In this document: piece by piece, positions 17,085-25,380 of the stretch
Numbering within the stretch: position 1 is the stretch's first letter
How the letters are laid out: each line of letters begins with the position of its first letter
Notes under the pieces: model-generated
The model's input: the letters and a program-made list of their open reading frames with translations, nothing else
The model's database searches: none
What the model was told of the DNA's origin: nothing
Program-made: the position numbers and the translations under genes
Origin: Actinomycetota bacterium
GTDB taxonomy: Bacteria > Actinomycetota > Thermoleophilia > Gaiellales > Gaiellaceae
Assembly: GCA_009702325.1 (NCBI GenBank)
Contig: WLID01000010.1
Location: 1 to 51,323 of the forward strand
Length of the DNA stretch: 51,323 bases
Direction: 5' to 3'

Positions 17085-17734
17085 GCAAGCGTCGCGCAGT
17101 TCCCGGTGGCAATGAGCTCCGGCGCGATCACCTCGCGCCACGCGCGGTCGACGCCCTCCCAGGTTGGGAGCACATCGTGCACCGCCACGAGGCCACCCGG
17201 ACGGACATGACGGACGAATCCGTGGAAGTCGGCGACGACATCGTCGAAGTCATGCGAGCCGTCGATGAACAGTAGATCGATTGGTCGATCCCAGTGCGCT
17301 GCTGTTTCGAGCGAACGTCCGGGGACGGCGGTGACATAGTCGGTCAGTCCGCCGCGAGCGATGTTCGCGTCGAACTCCGCGCGAAAGCCGCGGGTGTCGA
17401 AGTCGTTGTCGTTGCCGTCGAACGTGTCGAGCGCATAGACGTGGCGCTCCGTTCCGCGGCAGCCGTAGGCGAGGGCTGAGGTGGAGCGGCCCTTGAAGCT
17501 CCCGATCTCCACGATCGTCGCCGTGTTCGGAAGCGCCCGCGCCGCCTGAAACAGCCAAAACTCCTGGAGCGGTGAGATCAGCAGCCCTGGCACGGTTGCA
17601 AGGTCGGGCCAGATCCGTGCGAAGGCAACGCCGTCGCGGCTGAGGCGTGCGCTTCGAGGGAGCGCGAGCGTTCGCAGCGTCGCCAGGAGTGAGGGTTGCG
17701 TTGTGGCCACCGGGTCAGGATACGTCTGGCTCAC
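17063..17734 (-). CDS. Class I SAM-dependent methyltransferase (Methyltransf_24 type)
   Basis: 223 residues. The SAM-binding glycine loop is IVEIGSFKGRSTSALAYG (74-91), the form with E-I-G-x-x-x-G-x-S found in the Methyltransf_24/CmcI-like group. Later come YALDTFDGND, the acidic strand DLLFIDGSHDFDDVVADF, and RPGGLVAVHDV. Members of this group methylate sugars or act in macrolide and cephamycin pathways, so O-methylation of a glycan residue is a reasonable guess but not shown. The start is GTG overlapping the stop of the GT2 gene as GTGA. It is the last cistron of the minus-strand operon 21654-17063. Confidence 0.87.
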   Translation of the reverse strand: MSQTYPDPVATTQPSLLATLRTLALPRSARLSRDGVAFARIWPDLATVPGLLISPLQEFWLFQAARALPNTATIVEIGSFKGRSTSALAYGCRGTERHVYALDTFDGNDNDFDTRGFRAEFDANIARGGLTDYVTAVPGRSLETAAHWDRPIDLLFIDGSHDFDDVVADFHGFVRHVRPGGLVAVHDVLPTWEGVDRAWREVIAPELIATGNCATLAYGRVPS

Positions 17735-18648
17735 TCGGGAGAGCGCAGGCCAGGTCGGCGGGCGTTGAGCGCCTTCGCGGGGAGGTGCGCGAGCAGGTGT
17801 CGCTTCAGGAACCCGGATTCAAAGACCACCGTCGGATCGTCGCGGAGCGCCGACCAGCCTGCCCGTGCGGCCGCGTGGTTGTCGCCAAGCGACCACAGCG
17901 CTCGCGCCCGATAGTGGCGCAGTCGGGCGCGGTAGCGCCGATCGCCAGGTGCCGTCGCCTGCGTCGCGAGCCGTTCGGTAAATGCTGCTGCAGCGGTGAA
18001 CATCGGCGCCGACTGCGTGTTGCCTTCGTGGTGGCGGATCAGCGAGAGCGGCTCGGGGACGAACGCGAGCGATCCGTGCCTGCGGACGCGGAGCAGCCAT
18101 TCGATGTCTTCCGCAACGAGCATGTCCTCGTCGAAGCCGCCGACGGCGGCGATCGCGTCTTGTGACACGAGAACCGTCGAGGGATAGATCCGCATCCGAA
18201 CGGCGAGCACCTCGGGCGTGGCGCCGCGGGCCGCAGTCTCTTCGATCTCGCGTTGGATCACCGCCGTGTCGTCTGGGAGTGGGGCACCCATGTCGTCGAT
18301 GAACGAGACCTGCCCCCAGCACCCAATGTCTGCCGGGGCCATGGCGTTGAGTTGCCGGTCAAATCGCCGCGGGAGCGAGAGGTCGTCGGAGTCGAGGAAT
18401 GCAACGAGCGGAGCGGTGGCCGCACCGATCCCGCGGTTCCGCGCAGCCGACCGCCCAGCCCACTCCTGTCGCAATCCGACGATCGGGAGATCGGCGAGGT
18501 ACCCGAGCGTGTCGTCGGTTGAGCCGTCGTCAACGACGATTATCTCGACAGCAACATCCTGATTCGTGAGACAGCTCTCGACCGCCAGACGACAGAGGTC
18601 ACGCCGGTTTCGTGTCGGGATGACGACGCTCACGTCGGGCGCGCTCAT
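17731..18648 (-). CDS. GT2 family glycosyltransferase
   Basis: 305 residues with a standard GT-A start: VSVVIPTRNRRDLCRLAVES, then IIVVDDGSTDDT near 36-47, ARNRGIG near 70, and the metal motif FLDSDD near 84-89. A later ED region (MLVAEDIEWLLRVRRHG near residue 175) supplies the usual catalytic-base acid of inverting GT2 enzymes. There is no membrane helix, so it is a soluble cytoplasmic enzyme of polysaccharide assembly. It overlaps both neighbours (ATGA upstream, GTGA downstream). Confidence 0.87.
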   Translation of the reverse strand: MSAPDVSVVIPTRNRRDLCRLAVESCLTNQDVAVEIIVVDDGSTDDTLGYLADLPIVGLRQEWAGRSAARNRGIGAATAPLVAFLDSDDLSLPRRFDRQLNAMAPADIGCWGQVSFIDDMGAPLPDDTAVIQREIEETAARGATPEVLAVRMRIYPSTVLVSQDAIAAVGGFDEDMLVAEDIEWLLRVRRHGSLAFVPEPLSLIRHHEGNTQSAPMFTAAAAFTERLATQATAPGDRRYRARLRHYRARALWSLGDNHAAARAGWSALRDDPTVVFESGFLKRHLLAHLPAKALNARRPGLRSPE

Positions 18649-19457
18649 GCTCCCAACCTGGCCTTGGCTCGACCTGCGAAAAGCCGCGCCTGGTGGAAGC
18701 GGTGGGAGAGGCGGAACGTCGCGCCCCGCCGCGCCACGATCATCCCGTCGGTGGTCAAGCGATGGGTTGCGTCGAGCATGGTGAAGAGGTGTCGGCGCCC
18801 ACCGGCAAGCGCAATGTTGGCCTGAGCCTCCGGGCCGCTGTAGGCCCAGGTCGTTCCACCTACGAGGTGGCTATGGGCGTGCCGCTGGTGGATCGCGAGA
18901 AACGCGTCGGAGGCATCGATGACCGCCGCACCCGCTTGGCGGGCGTGCCACACAAGCCAGTTGTCGAAGCCGGCACGGCCGAGCACAAACGGGGGCAGGT
19001 CACGAAAGAGATCGCGGCTGAACACGAACCAGTCGAGGAAGTCGTGGCCGCGCACCGGCCCAGCTCCGGCCGCGTCGGGTTGGGTCGCGTTAGCTGGGTC
19101 AACGTCGACACATCGGCCGACGAGCAGGAAGTTGGTGTGGGCGCTCGAGAGGTGGGCAACGGCCGCAGCAAGGGCATGGGGAAGGATGATGTCGCAGTTC
19201 GCGAAGCACAGGACCGGATCGTCGGAGGCCTGTCGCGCCGCGGAGAACGCGGAATCAAGGCGCGGCGTGCCGTAGTCGTTACGTTCGATCGTGGCGATGT
19301 GTGTCGCGTCGTGGCGGGCGGCCGCAGCGTCGATGCCCTCCTCGTCACCGATCAAGATCACACGGGCGCCTAGCGCGACCCAACTTGCGATCGCCTGCTC
19401 CTGGATCAGGTCGAATGGCGCCGTGAACGGCTTCGGTACGGCGAAGACGGTCAGCAT
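18645..19457 (-). CDS. GT-A-like protein of unknown function
   Basis: 270 residues. I do not recognise the family with certainty. It opens LTVFAVPKPFTAPFDLIQEQAIASW, followed by VILIGDEEGI, and has VLCFANCDIILP near residues 82-93 where GT-A enzymes carry their DxD. Together these suggest a nucleotide-diphospho-sugar transferase fold that scans a list of sugars or acceptors. Later, residues 155-175 contain PPFVLGRAGFDNWLVWHARQ. The gene is wedged between a GT2 and a GT4 gene with overlaps of 4 and 7 nt, so a role in the same glycan pathway is likely. It could also be an inactive GT-A paralogue. Confidence 0.6.
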   Translation of the reverse strand: MLTVFAVPKPFTAPFDLIQEQAIASWVALGARVILIGDEEGIDAAAARHDATHIATIERNDYGTPRLDSAFSAARQASDDPVLCFANCDIILPHALAAAVAHLSSAHTNFLLVGRCVDVDPANATQPDAAGAGPVRGHDFLDWFVFSRDLFRDLPPFVLGRAGFDNWLVWHARQAGAAVIDASDAFLAIHQRHAHSHLVGGTTWAYSGPEAQANIALAGGRRHLFTMLDATHRLTTDGMIVARRGATFRLSHRFHQARLFAGRAKARLGA

Positions 19458-20674
19458 TGGATCTCCTCAAACCACGAGAGATAGGCGGCTGTCGTCATTC
19501 CGATATCGAACCGGTTACGGGCGGCGGCTGCGGCGGCTGCCGCAAGCGTCTCGCGCCGACCGTCGTCTGCGAGGAGGGTGCCGAGAGCTTCGGCCATGGC
19601 GCGTGCATCGCCGGACGGTACGAGCACACCGGTCGCGTCTGGCCCCTCCGTCGTGACCTGCTCGGGAATGCCCCCCACGGCGGTGGCGACCACAGGCAGA
19701 CCACACGCGAGGGCCTCAAGCACGGTTGTCGGGAACGTGTCGGCCTTCGCCGCGTGCACGTAGATGTCGGCTGCGCGGTAGACCGACGCGACCGCGGCCG
19801 GGTCGTCGAGGTAGCGCAGCGATAGAACGTCGGAATCGCTGGCTTCCAGCCCAGGCTCCTCACCGAGCCCCACGAGGAGCGGCGTCGGCCGCCCTGGAGC
19901 GCCCGTCTGCGCGAGGTGCGCGACCGCATCGCGGAGTGTCGGCCAATCCTTCCAGGGGTTGTTGAGGATGCCCGCCGCAGCGAACAGGAGGACCGGTCGG
20001 TCGAGGGGGATGCCGAGCGCAAGTCGCGCGGCCTGCTTGTCGCCGGGCGAGAACGTTGCTAGGTCGACGCCGTTTGGGATCACGCGTGACGAGAGTGGCG
20101 TGAGCATCGATTCGGAAACGCGCGAGAGGAGCCATTGCGACGGCGCTGCCACGTGGAGGCGCGCATCGCGGTACATCCGCGCCTTTGCCTGCCAGTTCGC
20201 TGCTGTCCCGTCGCGTGCAAGGGTGGGATAGGTGGCGAGGTCAGGGCAGGAGCCGCAGCCGCTTTGCCACCGCTCGCACGCAAACGAGTGCGCGCAGTGG
20301 CCCGTGAGGAGCCAGCTGTCGTGCATGGTGAGCACGACGTTGGTCTCATGGGAGAGCTGCGGCAGCGTGCGCAGGTCGAAGTACCAACCGTGAAGGTTGT
20401 GCGCGTGCACGACATCGGGCCGTACCGGTGGGAGATCAAGCAGCGTGCGCGTGGCCGGGAAGCGGAACTCTTCGCGACCGCGGTAGCGATCGATTGCGGA
20501 ACGAACACGCTGGCGCTTCGCCGACAGCTCAAGGATCGTTGGGTCATCGCCCGACGGGTGCCCGGCAGCAAGCCATGACCCGTGCCCCGCCCGTGCGTAG
20601 CCATCGCGCAACGCGAGGGCAATGCCTTCGGCACCACCGCGGCGATCCGACGTCGACACTTGCAGGATGTTCAC
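19451..20674 (-). CDS. GT4 glycosyltransferase with cysteine-rich insert
   Basis: 407 residues. N terminus ILQVSTSDRRGGAEGIALAL is the GG(A/S)E acceptor loop of GT4 enzymes. After VVLTMHDSWLLTGHC comes a four-cysteine segment near residues 125-144 with spacing C-x6-C-x5-C-x2-C (CAHSF, CERW, CGSCP), typical of a GT4 subgroup that includes WcaC-like colanic acid enzymes. The donor half has RVIPNGVDLATF, AAAGILNNPWKDWPTL, and DTFPTTVLEALACGLPVVATAVGGIPE, in which the first Glu of EX7E is replaced. The start is GTG, overlapping the upstream stop as GTGA. Confidence 0.88.
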   Translation of the reverse strand: MNILQVSTSDRRGGAEGIALALRDGYARAGHGSWLAAGHPSGDDPTILELSAKRQRVRSAIDRYRGREEFRFPATRTLLDLPPVRPDVVHAHNLHGWYFDLRTLPQLSHETNVVLTMHDSWLLTGHCAHSFACERWQSGCGSCPDLATYPTLARDGTAANWQAKARMYRDARLHVAAPSQWLLSRVSESMLTPLSSRVIPNGVDLATFSPGDKQAARLALGIPLDRPVLLFAAAGILNNPWKDWPTLRDAVAHLAQTGAPGRPTPLLVGLGEEPGLEASDSDVLSLRYLDDPAAVASVYRAADIYVHAAKADTFPTTVLEALACGLPVVATAVGGIPEQVTTEGPDATGVLVPSGDARAMAEALGTLLADDGRRETLAAAAAAAARNRFDIGMTTAAYLSWFEEIQC

Positions 20675-21654
20675 GCGACGGGGCCTTCTTCGATTGCGTG
20701 GCGGAAGACCTCAAGGTATCGCTCGGCTACAGGGCCGATGTCGAAGGGGTGTTCCCGGGAACGAGCCCGCCTTTCCTCGTAGCCGGAGAGCAACGCCGAC
20801 ACCGCGTCGGTGAGTGAGCCTTCGAAACGGACGCCGTAGTTCTCTGCGAGTTCGGCGTTCGCGCCCGAGTCGAGATAGATCACCTGCAGCCCACTGTTGA
20901 TTCCCTCGAGCAGTGCGTTCGAACAGGTCTCCTTCTCCGAGAACGCGAGGAACCCGTGGCACTGACGTAGGAAGCGGCCAAGATCGCGGGCAGGGCGCGG
21001 AGCGTGCACGGCGATCCGGTCGAACGAGAGGCCATCGGGGACGCGCCCCATGTACGTGACTGACACGTTGGGGAGCTCGCGCAGCTCCTCGTCGAACTGG
21101 CGGAAGTACGCGAAGCCTTTTCGTTCGTCTTTCGACCACGAGGTGATCGCGAAGTGGAACGTCTCGTTCCCATCCCAAAATGCGCGACGACGAGGGCGGC
21201 GCAACGGGAGGCGCCGGTCGTAGAGGCCGAAGATCCGCGAGTCGGTGCCGTTGTGGATGATCGTTGCGTTGCCTGTGAACCCGGAGCTGCGAAACACCTC
21301 GGCGCTGTAGGCGCTCTGAAAGATCACCCTGCGCACGTATGGGTCGAATGCGAGCTGCTGGCGGTCGCCCTCAACCACACCATCGTGCACCGCGCGCATC
21401 TCGGGCGATCCACTCACGGCGTACCCCACTCGGCGGTGGACGACGGGAATCCCTCGTGCGTTCAGCGTCTGAGCCGTCGCGGCTGTGAGCCCGTCGGTGA
21501 GAGCGTTCAACAACGCGACGTCGACGTGCTCGTTCACATCGTGTGTCAGACGTACGCCCCGTTCGCGCAGCGCTGCGTAGAGCGCTCGCAAGAAGGAGTT
21601 CGCCCCGCCGTACGGAGCGTTCGTGACAGTGGCATTGGCGAAGACGCGAAGCAT
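20671..21654 (-). CDS. Glycosyltransferase, GT4-like (GT-B)
   Basis: 327 residues from the ATG at 21654, which has AGGAA 8 nt upstream; the frame stays open for 27 more codons but these run into the divergent promoter region. N terminus: VFANATVTNAPYGGANSFLRALYAAL, a GT-B opening with a GG loop. Mid-part: VRRVIFQSAYSAEVF, ATIIHNGTDSRIF. The donor half contains FAITSWSKDERKGFAYFRQFD and FLAFSEKETCSNALLEGINSGLQVIYLDSG, a divergent EX7E (KETCSNALLE). It is the first gene of the minus-strand operon that ends with the methyltransferase at 17063. Confidence 0.82.
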   Translation of the reverse strand: MLRVFANATVTNAPYGGANSFLRALYAALRERGVRLTHDVNEHVDVALLNALTDGLTAATAQTLNARGIPVVHRRVGYAVSGSPEMRAVHDGVVEGDRQQLAFDPYVRRVIFQSAYSAEVFRSSGFTGNATIIHNGTDSRIFGLYDRRLPLRRPRRRAFWDGNETFHFAITSWSKDERKGFAYFRQFDEELRELPNVSVTYMGRVPDGLSFDRIAVHAPRPARDLGRFLRQCHGFLAFSEKETCSNALLEGINSGLQVIYLDSGANAELAENYGVRFEGSLTDAVSALLSGYEERRARSREHPFDIGPVAERYLEVFRHAIEEGPVA

Positions 21655-21670
21655 TGGTGTTCCTGGGACG

Positions 21671-21680
21671 ATGCTAGAGT
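21671..21680. promoter_or_regulatory. Overlapping divergent -10-like elements in the 21655-21754 gap
   Basis: ATGCTAGAGT contains TAGAGT on the plus strand (21675-21680) and TAGCAT on the minus strand (21676 to 21671), sharing a CTAG core. The minus-strand element lies 16 nt from the ATG at 21654, so transcripts would have a very short leader carrying AGGAA. The plus-strand one would give the nonulosonate operon a leader of about 65 nt. Nothing else is evident in this 100-bp gap. Confidence 0.45.
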
Positions 21681-21754
21681 CGGACGGGTCGCGGCGTTTC
21701 GTCGCGCATGTCGAACGCCGCGTCGCTCGCGGCAATCTGTCAGGCTGGATCTAC

Positions 21755-22414
21755 GTGACGACTTTCCCCGACATTGCGGTAATCGTCCCCGCGCACAACG
21801 AAGAACTCTACGTCGAACGTGCGCTGCGAAGCCTCGTGCATCAATCGTTGGCCGACGACATGTACGAGATCATTCTCGTTGACGACGGGTCGGAGGACGC
21901 GACCGCGCGCATCGCCGAGAAGTTCGTCCCGCAGGTCCGGCTGCTCACGAATGAGACGTGCCTCGGACTGCCGGCATCGATCAACCGGGGCATTCAGGAG
22001 GCAAATGCGCGTTATGTCGTGCGCGTTGACGCCGACGACTATGTCCATCCCGACTTCCTGCGCATCCTGCACCTGTTCCTTGACCTCAACCCGCACATGA
22101 GCGCGATCGCCTGCGACTACTTCAAGGTCAACGCCGACGAAGAGCACGTGTCGCGCGAAGCGGTTGATACCTCGCCGATCGGCTGCGGCATCATGTTCCG
22201 CAAGGAGCGCCTGGTCGAGATCGGGCTCTACGACGAGAGCTTCCTCATGGCTGAGGATCTCGATCTGCGCCTGCGGTTCGAACGAAAGTGGCCGATTCAT
22301 CGCGTTGAGCTGCCGCTGTATCGCTACCGGTTCCACGGTGAGAACATGACGTCCGATCGCGAGGATTACGACGGTTACATCGAACGCGCGATGCGAAAGA
22401 ACGCAGACGAATGA
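21755..22414 (+). CDS. GT2 family glycosyltransferase
   Basis: 219 residues from the GTG at 21755: IAVIVPAHNEELYVERALRSL, IILVDDGSEDAT near 36-47, SINRGIQEANARYVVRVDADD with the DxD near 86-90, and FLMAEDLDLRLRFER near 165-180, where the conserved ED lies. The upstream in-frame ATG at 21671 overlaps the promoter-like TAGAGT and precedes the conserved first strand by about 30 residues, so I reject it. It is a short GT2, essentially the catalytic domain only. It leads the plus-strand cassette with the NeuB-type synthase (ATGA overlap) and may place the first sugar of that branch. Confidence 0.85.
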   Translation: MTTFPDIAVIVPAHNEELYVERALRSLVHQSLADDMYEIILVDDGSEDATARIAEKFVPQVRLLTNETCLGLPASINRGIQEANARYVVRVDADDYVHPDFLRILHLFLDLNPHMSAIACDYFKVNADEEHVSREAVDTSPIGCGIMFRKERLVEIGLYDESFLMAEDLDLRLRFERKWPIHRVELPLYRYRFHGENMTSDREDYDGYIERAMRKNADE

Positions 22415-23487
22415 CCCCTGCTGCCCCGATCGATTTGACGGCCTACGCCGGCTGGGACGCCCCGATCTTCTTGATTGCTGAGGCGGGCGTGAACCATGGT
22501 GGCGATCTCGACACCGCTCGCGAGATGGTGCGAGCTGCGGCGGCCGCGGGGGTCGACGCGATCAAGTTCCAGACCTACAGCGCGTCACGGATCGCAACGA
22601 AGGCCTCTGCGGCGTACTGGGATCGGACGCAGGAGCCGACGGCAACACAGTTCGAGCTCTTCTCGAAGTACGACGCGCTCGGTGAGGCCGACTACCGCGC
22701 GCTTGCGGCGGAATGTGCGGCCGCGGGCGTGCTCTTCCTCACGACGCCGTTCGACATCGACTGTGTGTCGTGGCTCGAGCCGCTTGTCGGGACATGGAAG
22801 ATCGCCTCGGCCGACATCACAAACCCGGTGTTGCTCCGCCGTGTTGCGCGCACGGGGAAGAGCGTTGCTCTTTCGACGGGCGCATCGACGCTCGAAGAGA
22901 TCGCGGCAGCCGTTGCGCTGTTGCGTGCCGAAGGCGCACAGTCGATTGCCCTGCTGCAGTGCACGCTCTCGTATCCAACGGCTGCGGCCGACGCGGCGGT
23001 CGGCGGGCTGGTCGACCTGCACGCGCACTTCCCCGAACTCGCTCTGGGCTACTCCGACCACACGCAGGAGGCCGACAGTTACGCGGTGATCGCTGCCGCT
23101 TACACGTTGGGGGCACGCGTGATCGAGAAGCACTTCACGCTCGACGCCTCTCTGCCGGGGAACGACCACTACCACGCACTTGAGCCCGACGGCTTCGTGC
23201 GTCTTCGGTCGGAACTCAATCGACTTCGGACGATTCTCGGTGCCCCAACCAAGGACGTCCTTGACAACGAGCAGGCAGCACGGACACATGCGCGCCGCAG
23301 CCTCGTGTCGCGCGGTGACCTAGCGGCGGGATCGGTGATCACCGAGGACGCTCTCGACGTCAAGCGTCCGGGCACCGGGATCAGTCCCGTCGAGCTCGAC
23401 GCGGTGCTCGGACGGCGCCTTGCTGTTGGTGTGCCTGACGACACCACTCTGCAGTGGGACATGTTCGAAGGAGCCGATGAGCGCTGA
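22411..23487 (+). CDS. neuB: N-acetylneuraminate synthase family protein (NeuB/SpsE type)
   Basis: 358 residues. The enzyme family condenses phosphoenolpyruvate with a six-carbon N-acetyl sugar to make a nine-carbon nonulosonic acid (sialic, legionaminic or pseudaminic type). The TIM-barrel domain shows EAGVNHGG at 24-31, KFQTYSA near 52-58, TPFDI, and EKHFTLDASLPGNDHYHALEPDG near 235-257. The C-terminal SAF/antifreeze-like lid follows, with RSLVSRGDLAAGSVIT and VKRPGTGISP near 290-340. All elements of the family are intact. The gene is coupled by ATGA to a GT2 and overlaps the nucleotidyltransferase by 11 nt. No UDP-GlcNAc epimerase or other precursor-making gene is in the window, so the exact nonulosonate is open. 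Confidence 0.93.
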   Translation: MTPAAPIDLTAYAGWDAPIFLIAEAGVNHGGDLDTAREMVRAAAAAGVDAIKFQTYSASRIATKASAAYWDRTQEPTATQFELFSKYDALGEADYRALAAECAAAGVLFLTTPFDIDCVSWLEPLVGTWKIASADITNPVLLRRVARTGKSVALSTGASTLEEIAAAVALLRAEGAQSIALLQCTLSYPTAAADAAVGGLVDLHAHFPELALGYSDHTQEADSYAVIAAAYTLGARVIEKHFTLDASLPGNDHYHALEPDGFVRLRSELNRLRTILGAPTKDVLDNEQAARTHARRSLVSRGDLAAGSVITEDALDVKRPGTGISPVELDAVLGRRLAVGVPDDTTLQWDMFEGADER

Positions 23488-24211
23488 CGCCCTGGCGGGC
23501 GGCGCGATCATCCTGCAGGCGCGGGTCGGGTCGAGCCGACTGCCGGGGAAGGTTCTCCGGCCTTTCGGCGAGTCCACGTTGCTCGAACACATTCTGGCGC
23601 GGCTGGCGCGCACGGGACTTCCAACGTGGGTCGCCACCTCGGACATGCCTGGCGACGACGCTGTCTCGGATCTCGCCACGCGCAGCGGTGCGGCGGTCTT
23701 TCGCGGCGATGAGACCGACGTTCTCGGTCGGTTCGCCCAGTGTGTCGATGCGATGGAGGCCGCACCGGAATACGTCGTGCGCATCTGTGCGGACCGACCG
23801 TTCGTCTGCCCAGAGCTGATCCTCGATCACGTGGCCGCGTGGGATGAAGCCGGCCGCCCGGCGATCGTCTCAAGTTCGATCGAACCGAGCTTTCCGATCG
23901 GCCTTGAGGTTGAGGTGGTCGACCCGGGTGCTCTCGCTGCAGCCGCCGCGGCCGCCACCGATCCATACGAGCGCGAGCACGTGACCCCGCACCTTTACCG
24001 CCATCCCGAGGCGTACACCGCTGTGTCGCTCACGTGCCCGTACGGCAACTACGCGCATGTGCGCGCCGTCGTCGACACGGCCGCCGACTACGACGCGCTC
24101 GTTCGCGTTGGCGAGCGGCTCAGCGCCGTGCGCTCTGACTATGGGCTTGAGGAGTTGCTGACGCTCGCCACCGTCGATCCCAGCGCGTTTCCCCCAAAGG
24201 ACCCCGCATGA
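23477..24211 (+). CDS. spsF: SpsF-type nucleotidyltransferase (CMP-nonulosonate activating, probable)
   Basis: 244 residues from the ATG at 23477, which has AAGGAG 5 nt upstream inside the end of neuB. The start IILQARVGSSRLPGKVLRPFGESTLLEHIL holds the nucleotide-binding signature of cytidylyltransferase-like enzymes (L-Q-A-R-x-G-S-x-R-L-P-x-K). VRICADRPFVCPELIL near residue 100 contains the D-R-P metal/sugar site. SpsF is the partner of SpsE (a NeuB homologue) in Bacillus spore-coat polysaccharide, and the same order is seen here. The likely reaction is activation of the nonulosonic acid made by the preceding gene with a nucleotide. CTP as donor is inferred from family and context. Confidence 0.85.
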   Translation: MSADALAGGAIILQARVGSSRLPGKVLRPFGESTLLEHILARLARTGLPTWVATSDMPGDDAVSDLATRSGAAVFRGDETDVLGRFAQCVDAMEAAPEYVVRICADRPFVCPELILDHVAAWDEAGRPAIVSSSIEPSFPIGLEVEVVDPGALAAAAAAATDPYEREHVTPHLYRHPEAYTAVSLTCPYGNYAHVRAVVDTAADYDALVRVGERLSAVRSDYGLEELLTLATVDPSAFPPKDPA

Positions 24212-25380
24212 CCGATCCCTGCGTCTATGTCGTTCATTCGATCGACACCGAGGGTCCGCTCGGTGGCGACGCGCGCCGCAATCCCGATGGCTCAGCGGAG
24301 TTCTTCGACAGCTGGGATGACATCCTCGTTTCGCTCGCCGAGCTGACCGCGGCCGATTGGCGCTCCGCACACTGCGACAGCTTCGGCGATCCGTATCGCT
24401 TCAACTGGTTCATCATGGATTTCACGGGATTTGCGACGAATCCAAAGTGCCGTGTCGCTGAGTACCACGACACGTGGGATCGGATTCACTCGCTACCGGT
24501 CGAGCTCGACGGCCGCTATTGGCACTACCACGTGCCGCCCGCAAACGGCGCGGGCGATCAATGGTCGGAGTCCTGGCTGACGAGCAACGAGTGCAACGTC
24601 GTCTTGGCCCGACGTCTGCTTGAGCGGGGTGCGTTTCCTGCTGCGTTTCGTGCGGGCGGGACGATCGAGGACGATGCGGCGTCGAGATGGCTGGAAGAGG
24701 TGATTCCGATCGACTACTCAAACCGCGTCTCGGATCGGTCCGTCCCGACGGATGACCTCTACCGCTTCAACTGGTTTGGCGCCCCCGATGTGTGGGGTGG
24801 CTACCACCCGTCGCGCGTCAACTTCCTGCAGCCTGGAGACACGCGCCGGTACATCTATCGGTGCATCGACTATCGGTCGCGATACAACGACATGACCGAA
24901 GAGATCGCAACTGAATGCTTCCTGGCCGCCAAAGCCGATGGGCGCCCGCGCGTGCTCTCGTTCTTCAGTCACGACACGCGCGACATGCGGCCGGAGACCT
25001 ATGAGGCTGTTGCGCTCTTGCGGGCGGTCTCCGAGCAGACAGGAGTGCCGTGGCGGTCGGCGACAGCTGTCGACGCGCACTGCGCGTATGCGGACATCAC
25101 GCCGAAGCCACTGACGGTTGCTGTCTCCGATGCCGACGGCGGGTTCCAGATCGATGTCATGGGCGACGCCTTTCAGCTCATCCCGTTCGTCGCCGCCGAG
25201 CTTCGCGACGGACGGTTCGCACGCCTCTTCCCACGCCCATCTGGTGGAGGACGTTGGAAGCTTGAGACGTTCGGTCAGGAGCTCGTGTCGCTCGGTGTGG
25301 CGGTCTCAAACGCTGCGGGGGTCACGGCGTTGCAGTGCGGACGCGTCGTTGACGGCAGCTTCCATGCGGTGTCCGCATGA
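24208..25380 (+). CDS. Divergent NodB/polysaccharide-deacetylase-fold-like protein, function unknown
   Basis: 390 residues. I do not recognise a named family. Several elements resemble the NodB homology domain: HSIDTEG at 10-16 sits where deacetylases have their catalytic D-D/D-x-E strand, WHYHVP at 105-110 gives two closely spaced histidines as in the metal site, and AFRAGG at 146-151 matches the R-x-G-G type third motif. SFFSHDTRD follows near 253-261. The last roughly 100 residues (from PKPLTVAVSDADGG) look like a separate beta domain. ATGA overlaps on both sides place it between the nonulosonate nucleotidyltransferase and a methyltransferase, so it may de-N-acetylate or otherwise tailor the nonulosonate or its precursor. 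This is inference. Confidence 0.7.
   Translation: MTDPCVYVVHSIDTEGPLGGDARRNPDGSAEFFDSWDDILVSLAELTAADWRSAHCDSFGDPYRFNWFIMDFTGFATNPKCRVAEYHDTWDRIHSLPVELDGRYWHYHVPPANGAGDQWSESWLTSNECNVVLARRLLERGAFPAAFRAGGTIEDDAASRWLEEVIPIDYSNRVSDRSVPTDDLYRFNWFGAPDVWGGYHPSRVNFLQPGDTRRYIYRCIDYRSRYNDMTEEIATECFLAAKADGRPRVLSFFSHDTRDMRPETYEAVALLRAVSEQTGVPWRSATAVDAHCAYADITPKPLTVAVSDADGGFQIDVMGDAFQLIPFVAAELRDGRFARLFPRPSGGGRWKLETFGQELVSLGVAVSNAAGVTALQCGRVVDGSFHAVSA

Noticed and set aside
15843..17141. A 432-codon minus-strand open frame opposite two GT4 genes
   Set aside because: Same reasoning: both plus-strand genes have intact GT4 motifs in this region, so the frame is a shadow.
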